From Desulfuromonas sp. (GTDB lineage Bacteria; Desulfobacterota; Desulfuromonadia; Desulfuromonadales; Desulfuromonadaceae): a DNA stretch of 42,349 nucleotides. Both the position numbers and the translations under genes were made by a program. Below, piece by piece: positions 15,249 to 23,452 of the stretch (its first letter is position 1; each line of letters opens with the position of its first letter). The stretch lies in the NCBI GenBank assembly GCA_002869685.1, contig PKUE01000137.1:1-42349 (forward strand), written 5' to 3'. The notes beneath the pieces were generated by a model that saw only the letters and a list, made by a program, of their open reading frames with translations, searched no databases and was not told where the DNA came from.

Positions 15249-16664
15249 ATGTCCCAGCCGCGCATCCTAGTTGTTGACGATGAAGCAGTAATTCGGGAAG
15301 CCGTTAAACGGATTCTCGAACAGGAAGGCTATCAAGTCATCACGGCGACCAGTGGCCATACGGCGCTTGAAAAGGTTCAGAACGATGACTTCACCGTGGT
15401 GATCAGCGATCTGAAAATGCCCGGAATGGGTGGCATGGAAGTGCTGAAATCGATCAAAATCCTGCAACCTGACGTCCCGGTGATCATCATTACCGGTTAC
15501 GCGACGGTAGAGACCGCTGTCGATGCCATTAAAAACGGGGCGTTTGACTATCTGTCCAAACCGTTCACCCCACCGCAGGTCAAGGAACTGGTCAACAAAG
15601 CCATTGAACAACGTAAACTTTCCGGCGAGGGAGGAAGTCTCGGCAATCCCCTCAACGAGCACCGCGGCTTTCACCGCTTTGTCGGCGACAGCAAGGCGAT
15701 GCAAAAGGTTTATGGACGCATTCTCCAGGTAGCGCCCACCGACAGTACCGTCCTGATCACCGGCGAAAGTGGCACAGGTAAAGAACTGGTCGCCCGCGCC
15801 ATCCACGAAAACAGTGCCCGCAAGGACATGCCCTTCGTTGCCATCGACTGTACCGCCCTGGCAGAAAGCCTGCTGGAGAGTGAGCTGTTCGGCCACGAAA
15901 AAGGCTCTTTCACCGGTGCGACCCAGACCAAGGTCGGCCTGTTCAAGGTCGCCAACGGCGGCACTCTGTTTCTCGACGAGATTTCCAACATCAGCATGAG
16001 CTCACAGGCCAAGCTGCTGCGTGTCATTCAGGAACGGGTGGTCACCCCCATCGGCGGCACCAAACCGCAGCCGATCGACATCCGTCTGATCTCGGCTACC
16101 AACAAAAACCTGCGTGAAATGTCCAACGAGGGAACCTTTCGCGAAGACCTCTATTTCCGTCTCAATACCATCCCCATCGATATGCCGCCCCTGCGTGAAC
16201 GCAATGGCGACCTGCCCCTGCTGGTAGGCTATTTTCTGCGCAAATTTGCCGACGAGATCAACAAGGAGATCAAAGGGGTCAGCCCGGCGGCGATGAGCCT
16301 GCTGGAAGATTATGAGTTCCCCGGCAATGTCCGCGAGTTGGAGCACATGATTGAACGGGCAGTTGTCCTGGCGTCGGACGATATGATCATGCCGGGCGAT
16401 CTCGGCCTGCACGGTGAGGAAATTCCCGGCGGTGGTGGCGAAGATGGTTACATTCCGGCAACGACGGAAGAGTTGAAAGAGATCAAACGCAAGCTGCGTG
16501 AAGAGGCGGTCAAACCCATTGAAAAGAGTTTTGTCATTGAAGCCCTCAAGCGCAACGACTGGAACATCACCCGAGCGGCCGAAGATGTCGGCATGCTGCG
16601 CCCCAACTTTCAAGCCTTGATGAAAAAACTGCAGGTATCAGCCCGCGACCACAAGATGGACTGA
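15249..16664 (+). CDS. Sigma-54-dependent response regulator (BccR-like)
   Basis: 471 residues with the NtrC layout. The receiver domain is at about 1-120, with acidic residues D10/D11, phospho-acceptor D54 and K104. The AAA+ domain covers about 142-375, with Walker A GESGTGKE at 172-179, GSFTGA at 219-224 and Walker B FLDEI at 241-245. A C-terminal Fis-type helix-turn-helix is near 435-465. The sigma-54 contact loop reads GSFTGA instead of the commoner GAFTGA. The gene faces away from the cytochrome operon it probably activates and converges with the heme-motif histidine kinase, seven bases apart. In G. sulfurreducens a sigma-54 regulator (BccR) near cbcBA is needed for cbcBA expression, as I recall. 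The dyads A-D are its likely binding sites. Confidence 0.9.
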   Translation: MSQPRILVVDDEAVIREAVKRILEQEGYQVITATSGHTALEKVQNDDFTVVISDLKMPGMGGMEVLKSIKILQPDVPVIIITGYATVETAVDAIKNGAFDYLSKPFTPPQVKELVNKAIEQRKLSGEGGSLGNPLNEHRGFHRFVGDSKAMQKVYGRILQVAPTDSTVLITGESGTGKELVARAIHENSARKDMPFVAIDCTALAESLLESELFGHEKGSFTGATQTKVGLFKVANGGTLFLDEISNISMSSQAKLLRVIQERVVTPIGGTKPQPIDIRLISATNKNLREMSNEGTFREDLYFRLNTIPIDMPPLRERNGDLPLLVGYFLRKFADEINKEIKGVSPAAMSLLEDYEFPGNVRELEHMIERAVVLASDDMIMPGDLGLHGEEIPGGGGEDGYIPATTEELKEIKRKLREEAVKPIEKSFVIEALKRNDWNITRAAEDVGMLRPNFQALMKKLQVSARDHKMD

Positions 16665-16671
16665 ATCTCCT

Positions 16672-18252
16672 CTAGCTGGCCGCCGTAAGACGATCCCCGC
16701 TGCTGACCGGCAACCGAACAGTAAAAGCCGTGCCTTTATTGGTACTGCTTTCAACCCGAATATCTCCACCGTGATTCTCGACGATCCCGTAAGATACCGA
16801 CAAGCCAAGGCCGGTTCCCTGCTGATCTTTGGTAGTAAAGAACGGATCAAAAATCCGCTCAAGATTTTCGCCTGAAATCCCGCAGCCGGTGTCGGCTATC
16901 CGCACCATCACCATCGCCTCATCATGCCAGGTTTTGATCGCAAGCTGACCGCCAGCCGGCATAGCCTGAGCGGCATTGATAAAAATGTTCATAAACACCT
17001 GCTCCAGCTGATTGGGGTCCCCTTCGATTTCAGGCAGGACATCATCATATTCGCGGGTGATTTCGACATCCTGGAACAGCGTCTGATTTTCCACCAGGGC
17101 CAGAGTTTTATCGAGAATTCGGTTGATGCTCACCGATGTTTTCATCGGAATCGACTCACGGCCAAAATCAAGCAATCCGCGAACAATCCCGGCACACCGT
17201 TGTGTTTCCTGAGTAATGGTATTGAGATCTTTTTTGAGTTGTTCGCTGATCCCCGGTGTCTCTTCAGCCATGGAGGAGAACATCAGAATGCCGGTCAGTG
17301 GGTTATTAATCTCATGGGCAATACCGGCAACCAGCTTACCCAGCGACGCAAGACGCTCGGAACGAGCCAGGGTCCCCTGCATCTTTTGAATCTGTTGCGT
17401 CCGCTCCTCAACCTTGGCTTCGAGCGTATTAGCCCAGGTACGAATCTCATCCTGCGAAGCCCGCAGACTGTGGGTCATCTGATTCGCACCCCGCGCCAGC
17501 TCACCCAGCTCATCGTTGGGAGCATCTTCAATCATACTGCTCAGATCTCCCGCGGAAATACGCCGTTGATGTTCCAGCAAAACATTGACGGGTGAAATGA
17601 TCAGCCGCTTGGTCAGCAGTAACAGGGCAACAAACAGCAACACCAGGAGAACACAGGTAAGAATAACGAAATAATTGCGGAAAATATCCACTTGCGCCAT
17701 GCGGTTCTTCAGGGAGATCTGGACATCGAGAATCCCGTTAAGTTCACGGTCCTGGGGATGGTAATGACATTCTGCCGTATAGCAGCTGGGATCATTGTAG
17801 ATCGCCTTGGTGACCCCGAGAAAGATTTCACCATTTTCATCGTAGAAAGTCCGGCCACGTGCGGCAGTCGGAGCATACGCCAACGGTTCGCCGGTATCGA
17901 GGTGACAGATACTGCACCCCTCGGAGTTGTGCTGAATAATCGTACCAACTTCCTGCTTGTCGGTCGAAAAGTTGATGATCCCCTCTTTATTGAACAGGCG
18001 GATACGACGGATGCCGGGCATGGCCCCAACCTCGTCGATCATCTGGTAAAGCATCTCCCGATCATCTTCGAGCATCTGATAATAGGTGGAGCGCAGGATG
18101 GTTTCGCTGAAATAATCGGCTTCATGCAGTGAGTTTTCCAACGTGATCTGCCGCTGAAAACGGACATTGACCACAACGGAGATAAACATGGTGATCAACA
18201 GGACCGTGCTGATAACAGCCATGAATTTAACCAGCAGGGAAAACCGCAACAT
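16672..18252 (-). CDS. Sensor histidine kinase with a heme-motif periplasmic domain
   Basis: 526 residues. Membrane segment 1 is at about 8-30 and the periplasmic sensor covers 31-190. Membrane segment 2 is near 193-215 and a HAMP domain near 216-270. A coiled-coil runs to about residue 295. The dimerisation domain has the phospho-acceptor H313 (GIAHEINNPL), and the ATPase domain carries N (NIFINAAQAM), G1 (DTGCGI), F (FDPFFTTK) and G2 (GTGLGLSV) boxes. The sensor carries CSICH at 113-117 and CYTAECH at 157-163. The first is a normal c-type heme site; the second is CX4CH, which may bind heme atypically. The kinase is the probable partner of the adjacent sigma-54 regulator, sensing periplasmic redox state. 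The ATG at 18252 follows TAGGG; an upstream extension to 18300 looks unneeded. Confidence 0.88.
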   Translation of the reverse strand: MLRFSLLVKFMAVISTVLLITMFISVVVNVRFQRQITLENSLHEADYFSETILRSTYYQMLEDDREMLYQMIDEVGAMPGIRRIRLFNKEGIINFSTDKQEVGTIIQHNSEGCSICHLDTGEPLAYAPTAARGRTFYDENGEIFLGVTKAIYNDPSCYTAECHYHPQDRELNGILDVQISLKNRMAQVDIFRNYFVILTCVLLVLLFVALLLLTKRLIISPVNVLLEHQRRISAGDLSSMIEDAPNDELGELARGANQMTHSLRASQDEIRTWANTLEAKVEERTQQIQKMQGTLARSERLASLGKLVAGIAHEINNPLTGILMFSSMAEETPGISEQLKKDLNTITQETQRCAGIVRGLLDFGRESIPMKTSVSINRILDKTLALVENQTLFQDVEITREYDDVLPEIEGDPNQLEQVFMNIFINAAQAMPAGGQLAIKTWHDEAMVMVRIADTGCGISGENLERIFDPFFTTKDQQGTGLGLSVSYGIVENHGGDIRVESSTNKGTAFTVRLPVSSGDRLTAAS

Positions 18253-18359
18253 AAAAACCCTATTCAGAACCGGACAACGGAGACAGCAACGCCATACCAA
18301 AGCATCACTCTACGCATGCCATAGTGCGGCGAACGGCGCAAAAAATCAAGCAATGACCG

Positions 18360-18578
18360 CTAATTCTGCCGCAGGTAGCTCGCCAGTAGAACACCGCCAA
18401 AGACAAAACATAATCCAACACAGAGAAAAACATAGCCGAAAGTCCGGGCATCACCCCAGCCGAACATCTCAACGCCTTCTTTAAATGCAATCAGGTAGAC
18501 GCCGAACAATGCCGACAGTCCACCGACAACATTCAGCACCAATCCGACTATCCCCAATGACACAGCAAATCGTTTCAT
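18360..18578 (-). CDS. Small two-segment membrane protein, unknown function
   Basis: 72 residues from the ATG with GGAG five bases upstream; the upstream extension to 18677 is cysteine/tryptophan-rich and crosses a terminator, so it is unlikely. Two hydrophobic segments lie near residues 5-28 (RFAVSLGIVGLVLNVVGGLSALFGVYL) and 43-66 (TFGYVFLCVGLCFVFGGVLLASYL), ending in a short basic tail. No recognised family. It sits between the CbcL-like gene and the heme-motif kinase on the same strand, after a strong terminator, so it has its own promoter or none that I can see. It may form a transcript with the kinase gene 107 bases downstream. Confidence 0.65.
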   Translation of the reverse strand: MKRFAVSLGIVGLVLNVVGGLSALFGVYLIAFKEGVEMFGWGDARTFGYVFLCVGLCFVFGGVLLASYLRQN

Positions 18579-18675
18579 GGTCACTCCATCTTTGCCTGAG
18601 GCCAAGGGCCATATTAACCAACAACACCCATGCGCACTCGATTTCTGCGCTGACTCTATCACAAGGCAGCACGAC

Positions 18676-18709
18676 AAAAAAAGGGAGTTGCCAAGGCAAC
18701 TCCCTTTTT
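18676..18709. terminator. Intrinsic terminator after the CbcL-like gene
   Basis: A 15-bp perfect stem pairs 18678-18692 with 18695-18709, with a very tight loop and a run of seven T on the minus strand. It ends the cbcL-like transcript 23 bases after its stop codon. Confidence 0.93.
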
Positions 18710-18732
18710 CATTTACAGCCTGAAGCTAGAGA

Positions 18733-20580
18733 TTAATGGCTGCCACCAAGAATGGCCATCACCATCAATACCAGCAGGGTGACACCAATCGCCACCGCAG
18801 TGAAACCGAAGATACGCAGTACCAGACCATAAATCGGGCTGGAAGGCTTCTCTTTGAAGAACTGCTCGGTGATACCGAGATCTTCATAACGCTTCCACTG
18901 ATCGCCACGCTCTTCAACAAACTCTTCTTTGTGCATTTCGCCATTGAAGATAACGAAGTCCATGGGGAACTTCTCAGGGCGGAGGTGCGTATTGAAGAAG
19001 TGAACCGAGAAGATAAAGCCGGTCGCCAACAGCGCCTCATCCGAGTGAACGATGGTGGCCACGTTGAACACCCAACCCGGCAGGAATGTGCCGAAGAAGG
19101 TCGGGAACCACAACATCAGACCGGAACCACCGATGGCAAACATACCCCAGAAGACGGCGATGAAGTCGAATTTTTCCCAGTAGTTCCAGCGCTCGAAGGT
19201 CGGTTTTGGACCTTTCCACAGGAACCAGCGTACCATGCCGGTGACGTCTTTGATGTCACGGAAGTTCGGCATCAGAGAATCGGGGCCGAACAGACGCTGC
19301 AACCACATACCCGGAATGTCCTTACGGATAAACAGGAAGTGAATACTCAGAACAATCGCCATACCGAAGTAAACGAAGGTGATGCAGGCACCAATACGGT
19401 GACCGAAAGCAGCATTTGCCGTACCACCGTAGAAGTCCATCATCACCTGCGCCCAGTGCTGGGTCGAGAACTTCAAGGGCAGACCGGTCAGAGCCAGGAT
19501 CAGGAAGCTGATGATAACCAGCAAGTGCATGAAAATATGGTAGTTTTGGAAACGTTTGTAGACGCGATGTCCGTCAGGAATCTCGATGTGCGCCTTACCG
19601 GCAGCCAGAGCCGCTTTTTTCTCTTTATTGTCGGCGATACCACGGATCATCCACAGGATGGAGTGGAGCCAGAACACAGAGAAGGTACCCACCAGCAGGG
19701 CCGTCATCGCCCAGAAGGTAACAGCCAATACTGGATAGTTATCAAAATCGGAGTGGTCACCGTGAGCGTAGAACTGACTGAACAGACGGGTTGAACCATC
19801 GTGACACTTACCGCAGGTATCGGCACGATTCTCGATGTTGATCGTCGCAGCCGGATTCTCCTCGGGGTAGATGTCATGACTGCCATGGCAGTCGGCACAG
19901 GTCGCGGTCAGTTCAGGATAGCCCAGACGGTAGCTCTTACCGTGGTAGCTCGCCAGATAGGTATGAACCGCACCGCCGTACACCTCGTTGCGCTCCATCA
20001 TCTCTTCGTCGCCATGACAGGTGATACAGGCATCGGTTCCGAAAGAACGCGCCACTTTCACGTCGCATGTCGACAGGCCGGTGATCGCGTGGAGGCCGTG
20101 ACAGTCAGCACAGGACGCGCCATCTTCATTGCCTTCAGCAATCGCCTTGCCGTGAGTGGACTCCGCATAGCCTTCCATTTCGTGGCAATTGCTACAACCA
20201 TTAACAATGGATTGCTTGCCTTCCGGTGCCGGGGTCAGTGTATGAATTCCACTGTGACAGTCAACACAGCCAACTTCGTTCTGAGCGTGAACACTGCCGG
20301 CATGCTCTTCAGCAATCGAATCATGGCAGCTGGCACAATCCACGGGACCGGGCAGCACACCCTCGTCTACGTGAGCCGTCAGATCAGCAATCGCATGGCA
20401 ATCGAGACAGGCAATCTCATTCTCACCATGAACTGATGCCATGAAGTCATTGGCAGCAACGACATCTTCGTGACATTCCAGGCAGGTTTCCATATCTGCC
20501 AGAGCACTCTGGGCGCCGAACAGCAGCATGAATGCTGCCAGCAGACCCAACGATACCCAACGCGATACCCTTTTCTCCAT
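18733..20580 (-). CDS. cbcL: Nine-heme c-type / cytochrome b fusion protein (CbcL-like)
   Basis: 615 residues. Signal peptide 1-28, then nine CXXCH motifs in about residues 33-275: CLECH, CLDCH, CASCH, CVDCH, CSNCH, CADCH, CITCH, CADCH, CGKCH. The C-terminal half is a multi-segment cytochrome b domain of the hydrogenase/formate dehydrogenase gamma type, with candidate heme histidines in FQNYHIFMHL, GHRIG and SIHFLF. A b-type domain fused to exactly nine c-type hemes is the architecture of CbcL of G. sulfurreducens, the menaquinol oxidase used for acceptors of intermediate-to-low potential. AAGGAG lies seven bases before the ATG. It is monocistronic, with a terminator right after it and a dyad operator (copy C) 111 bp upstream. 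Confidence 0.9.
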   Translation of the reverse strand: MEKRVSRWVSLGLLAAFMLLFGAQSALADMETCLECHEDVVAANDFMASVHGENEIACLDCHAIADLTAHVDEGVLPGPVDCASCHDSIAEEHAGSVHAQNEVGCVDCHSGIHTLTPAPEGKQSIVNGCSNCHEMEGYAESTHGKAIAEGNEDGASCADCHGLHAITGLSTCDVKVARSFGTDACITCHGDEEMMERNEVYGGAVHTYLASYHGKSYRLGYPELTATCADCHGSHDIYPEENPAATINIENRADTCGKCHDGSTRLFSQFYAHGDHSDFDNYPVLAVTFWAMTALLVGTFSVFWLHSILWMIRGIADNKEKKAALAAGKAHIEIPDGHRVYKRFQNYHIFMHLLVIISFLILALTGLPLKFSTQHWAQVMMDFYGGTANAAFGHRIGACITFVYFGMAIVLSIHFLFIRKDIPGMWLQRLFGPDSLMPNFRDIKDVTGMVRWFLWKGPKPTFERWNYWEKFDFIAVFWGMFAIGGSGLMLWFPTFFGTFLPGWVFNVATIVHSDEALLATGFIFSVHFFNTHLRPEKFPMDFVIFNGEMHKEEFVEERGDQWKRYEDLGITEQFFKEKPSSPIYGLVLRIFGFTAVAIGVTLLVLMVMAILGGSH

Positions 20581-20690
20581 TAAAAAACTCCTTACTTCAG
20601 CAGATTGCCGGTCGCCTCCGAAGCGCTCACGCCTCTATCTGACCTACTCAACGTAAATGTGAGCGCCACCACACGGCGACGCTGCGCTCA

Positions 20691-20711
20691 CTGTATGATT
20701 TTATTATACAG
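20691..20711. promoter_or_regulatory. Dyad operator, copy C, overlapping a perfect -10 box
   Basis: CTGTAT-N9-ATACAG, 111 bp upstream of the cbcL-like ATG. On the minus strand it contains TATAAT (plus coordinates 20703-20708), a perfect -10, with no good -35 at 17 bases. No good sigma-54 element lies between this dyad and the gene; the only GG-N10-GC (minus strand, 20631-20644) matches poorly elsewhere. At this gene the site may therefore control a sigma-70 promoter, possibly with the opposite sign. Confidence 0.65.
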
Positions 20712-20756
20712 CGCTTCGCTTACTACCATGAAATAGCGGCCAAAGTCAATCGAACA

Positions 20757-20768
20757 ATTGTATACAAT
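20757..20768. promoter_or_regulatory. Perfect palindrome ATTGTATACAAT upstream of the cbcL-like gene
   Basis: A 12-bp perfect palindrome, 46 bp beyond dyad C. Its core TGTATACAA recurs at 14957-14965 and 34318-34326, each time upstream of a multiheme cytochrome gene. It resembles GntR-type operators. The remaining 20581-20840 spacer holds a short GC-rich inverted repeat (20803-20816) without a T run and nothing else I can identify. Confidence 0.5.
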
Positions 20769-20840
20769 CGACAGCCCACCCAACAATGAACGTCCGTTCT
20801 GCGGGCGCTACCGCCCGGAAAGCGATCTCCTCCGGCACAA

Positions 20841-21800
20841 CTATTCCCCTTCGCCCACATCCTGAAGTTCCGACAAAAATCGGGGCAGGGTTTTACACCG
20901 ACGCAATTTTTTCACCAGCGGCAACAGCCCCGGTTCGCTAAAACACTCCAACACGCTTTTCAGCTTGCCAAGAGCTTGATGTTCACCACAAAACAGCCGC
21001 TGGTATTCCTCGGCCAGCCGGTTAAGATAGTCACAGCTTTGCCGATAGCGTTGCGCTTCATCGGCTTGTGGGAGTTGGCGACGCAATTGCGCGAACAACC
21101 AGGGGTTGGCGATGGCGCCCCGCCCAAGCATCAGCCCAGCGGCTCCACTCTCTTCCAGCAGGGTAAGTCCCTGTTCGGCAGAAACAATATCGCCATTGGC
21201 AATCACCGGCAAGATGGTGGCAACAACAACCCGGGCCGTAATGGCATGATCGGCCAGTCCCTGGTATTTCTGGACCACCGTGCGCGGATGTAACACGATA
21301 AAATCAATCCCCGAGCGTTCAAACAGCGGCAGCAGGGTGAAAATCTGCTCGGGATCGTCATAGCCGGAGCGGACCTTGACCGACACCGAGCCGGAAAACT
21401 CTCGCACCACCGCATCAAGACACGCCTCAATCAGCTCCGGCTGTTGCAGCATGGCCCCGCCGGTTTTCCCTGACGTGGTGCGGCCAAAAGGGCAGCCCAT
21501 ATTCAGATTGAGATGGCGAGCTCCCAACTTTTCCACCTGTTGGGTTGCTTGCGCCAGCGCTTCCGGGGTGTGGCCAATCAGCTGAACCACCAGCGGCACG
21601 TCGTCACTACCGGCCAGAACTTCATGGCAATCACTGCGCGTAATGCGTTGCCGGGCAACATGACTGACGCGGACGAACTCGGTAAAAACAACATCGGGCT
21701 GTCCAATATCACATTGAACAGCCCGCATGGCTCGATTGGTCAGTCCCTGCATCGGCGCCAGCATCAGCGGCGGATGGGGACCATTCCAGGGTCGTTTCAT
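20841..21800 (-). CDS. dus: tRNA-dihydrouridine synthase
   Basis: 319 residues; FMN-dependent reduction of uridine to dihydrouridine in the tRNA D-loop or nearby. The barrel starts MLAPMQGLTNRAMR, contains NLNMGCPFGRTTSGKTGGAM with the catalytic cysteine of the MGCP motif, IDFIVLHPRTVVQKYQG, VIANGDI and LMLGRGAIANPWLF. The paralogue (DusA, B or C) cannot be decided by eye; the MQG start and length resemble DusC. I used the ATG at 21800; an ATG at 21833 in the same frame would overlap the preceding gene by 23 bases, and neither has a strong ribosome site. Last gene of the long minus-strand operon. Confidence 0.92.
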   Translation of the reverse strand: MKRPWNGPHPPLMLAPMQGLTNRAMRAVQCDIGQPDVVFTEFVRVSHVARQRITRSDCHEVLAGSDDVPLVVQLIGHTPEALAQATQQVEKLGARHLNLNMGCPFGRTTSGKTGGAMLQQPELIEACLDAVVREFSGSVSVKVRSGYDDPEQIFTLLPLFERSGIDFIVLHPRTVVQKYQGLADHAITARVVVATILPVIANGDIVSAEQGLTLLEESGAAGLMLGRGAIANPWLFAQLRRQLPQADEAQRYRQSCDYLNRLAEEYQRLFCGEHQALGKLKSVLECFSEPGLLPLVKKLRRCKTLPRFLSELQDVGEGE

Positions 21801-21810
21801 AGCTTCGCGA

Positions 21811-22161
21811 TCACTCTTCTTTCTGGGCAGCATACTCGGTCAGAAAACCGACAAAGCGTTCCTTTTGATCTGCACTGAGCGGATCAAATTCAATTCCGGC
21901 ACAAAACATATCATCAACATGGTCGTTGCAATGGACCACTTCACCGGAAAATTCGAGAATATCTGCACCGGCACCGACGCTCAAATTAAGGCGTTGACCA
22001 ACCGGCAACGGGATATGCACCTCGATCAACACACCACGCAGACTGGCATCCAGCGTTTTTCCCATGAATTCCATACTGCCGTTTTCAGCATCCTGGAAGG
22101 AAAAATATACAAAGTTAAGTGTGCTGTACCGTGGGTCACGGCGTCGTTCTTCTCTCTCCAT
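21811..22161 (-). CDS. PilZ-domain protein (cyclic di-GMP receptor)
   Basis: 116 residues that are a single PilZ domain. Both nucleotide-binding elements are present: the RxxxR motif in EERRRDPRYS near residues 4-11 and DxSxxG (DASLRG) near residues 38-43. The second part forms the barrel (GQRLNLSVG...FSGEVVHC...GIEFDPLS). A lone PilZ domain acts by binding another protein when c-di-GMP is present; the target is not evident. It lies 30 bases after cbiET and 10 bases before dus, in the same operon as a diguanylate cyclase, so synthesis and sensing of the signal are co-transcribed. Confidence 0.9.
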   Translation of the reverse strand: MEREERRRDPRYSTLNFVYFSFQDAENGSMEFMGKTLDASLRGVLIEVHIPLPVGQRLNLSVGAGADILEFSGEVVHCNDHVDDMFCAGIEFDPLSADQKERFVGFLTEYAAQKEE

Positions 22162-22191
22162 CGCCTTACTCCTTGGCTGATCCGTCGACGG

Positions 22192-23406
22192 CTAATCCTG
22201 AGCCTTGGTTGCCACAATAATATAAACGGGATTATGAGCTTCGAACACTTTATAATCCGTATTGCTACTTGTTCTGGCCACATTCAAAGTCGTTACGTCG
22301 ACCTGATATCCAGAATTCTCAAAAAAATCGCTTGATGCCACCAAAGTGTCGAGGGTCATTGCCGTCAATACCACGCGGCCATTGGCGGGCAGACGCTCAC
22401 CAACCACTTCAAGCAATTCCCACAAGTTGCCACCAGAACCACCGATAAATACCCGATCCGGGTCCGGCAGATCTTCGAGACAGGCCGGCGCCTCTCCTTC
22501 AACCACACGCACATTGCGTGGATGGAATTTGTTGAGGTTCTGGCGCAAAAACTTCAGATACTCGACGTTGCGCTCCACGGCAAAGATGCGTCCGTGGGGC
22601 AACAGAAAATCGGCTTCGATACTGATGGAACCACTGCCGGCCCCTATATCCCACAATACCATGTCGTGACGCAACTGCAATTTGGCCAACGCCACCACCC
22701 GAACCTCTTCGGGAGTGATCTGTTTCTTCATCGACAGAAAAGCACTGTCAGCGATCCCCAGAGTCGGTTGGGATTCTTCAGCCGTATTGTCATAACGCTT
22801 GATCAGAATCATCACGTTCAGTTCCGCCGCCTGAGTCGTCGGCAGTTCCTGGACGGAGGTTTTGACAATACGCTCGTCCGCAGTCCCCAGATTTTCACAC
22901 AGATAAACGGTATAACCGTCAAAACCGCGCTGCAATAATTCTTCGGCAATCGCGGCCGGAGTGTGGCGGGCGTCGGTGAGTACCGCCGCTTTGTCGTTGG
23001 CGATAATCCGATCAGCAATATCAGCCAGACTGCGAGATTCGGTCGAAATAAACACCGCATCATCCCAAGGCTCTTTGATCCGTGCGAATGCGGATTGCAC
23101 CGAGCTAACATTGGGAACAAATTCAAGTCGGTCCTTGGGCAGATTGCGCAACAGGTTACGACCGATACTGAAGAACAGCGGGTCGCCTGAGGTCAGGACC
23201 ACAACGGGGCCCGGTTGATCTTTCACCAGTTGTGACAGATCATCATGGCCGCTGAGCGCCACTTTCTCGGCGTCCAGATCGCTGAATAATTCGAGCAGCC
23301 GCGGTGCGCCATAAAGAACCCGCGCCTGGCGCACCAGACTCAAGGCACGAGCACTGAAACCCTCCTGCCCCTCAATCCCGGCACCAACCACATATACGAC
23401 ACCCAT
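22192..23406 (-). CDS. cbiET: Fused precorrin-6/-7 C5,15-methyltransferase, decarboxylating
   Basis: 404 residues combining CbiE (about 1-200) and CbiT (about 215-400), as in CobL. It methylates C5 and C15 of the corrin ring and decarboxylates the C12 side chain during cobalamin synthesis. CbiE signatures: VVGAGIEG at the start and LTSGDPLFFSIG near residue 72. CbiT signatures: the SAM-binding WDIGAGSGSISIEA and the FIGGSGGNL loop. It is the only corrin gene in the window and sits between engB and a PilZ gene, away from any cob/cbi cluster, which is unusual. The corrinoid need would fit MetH-type or other B12 enzymes of this lineage. Confidence 0.93.
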   Translation of the reverse strand: MGVVYVVGAGIEGQEGFSARALSLVRQARVLYGAPRLLELFSDLDAEKVALSGHDDLSQLVKDQPGPVVVLTSGDPLFFSIGRNLLRNLPKDRLEFVPNVSSVQSAFARIKEPWDDAVFISTESRSLADIADRIIANDKAAVLTDARHTPAAIAEELLQRGFDGYTVYLCENLGTADERIVKTSVQELPTTQAAELNVMILIKRYDNTAEESQPTLGIADSAFLSMKKQITPEEVRVVALAKLQLRHDMVLWDIGAGSGSISIEADFLLPHGRIFAVERNVEYLKFLRQNLNKFHPRNVRVVEGEAPACLEDLPDPDRVFIGGSGGNLWELLEVVGERLPANGRVVLTAMTLDTLVASSDFFENSGYQVDVTTLNVARTSSNTDYKVFEAHNPVYIIVATKAQD

Positions 23407-23452
23407 ATAATCTACCCTTCCTTATTTATTAAACCCACATAGAGTAACCAGT

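Noticed and set aside
20803-20816. Terminator after dus from the upstream side (GGGCG/CGCCC)
   Set aside because: The stem is only five base pairs and no T run follows on either strand; it is also upstream of the cbcL-like gene rather than after dus on the reading strand.
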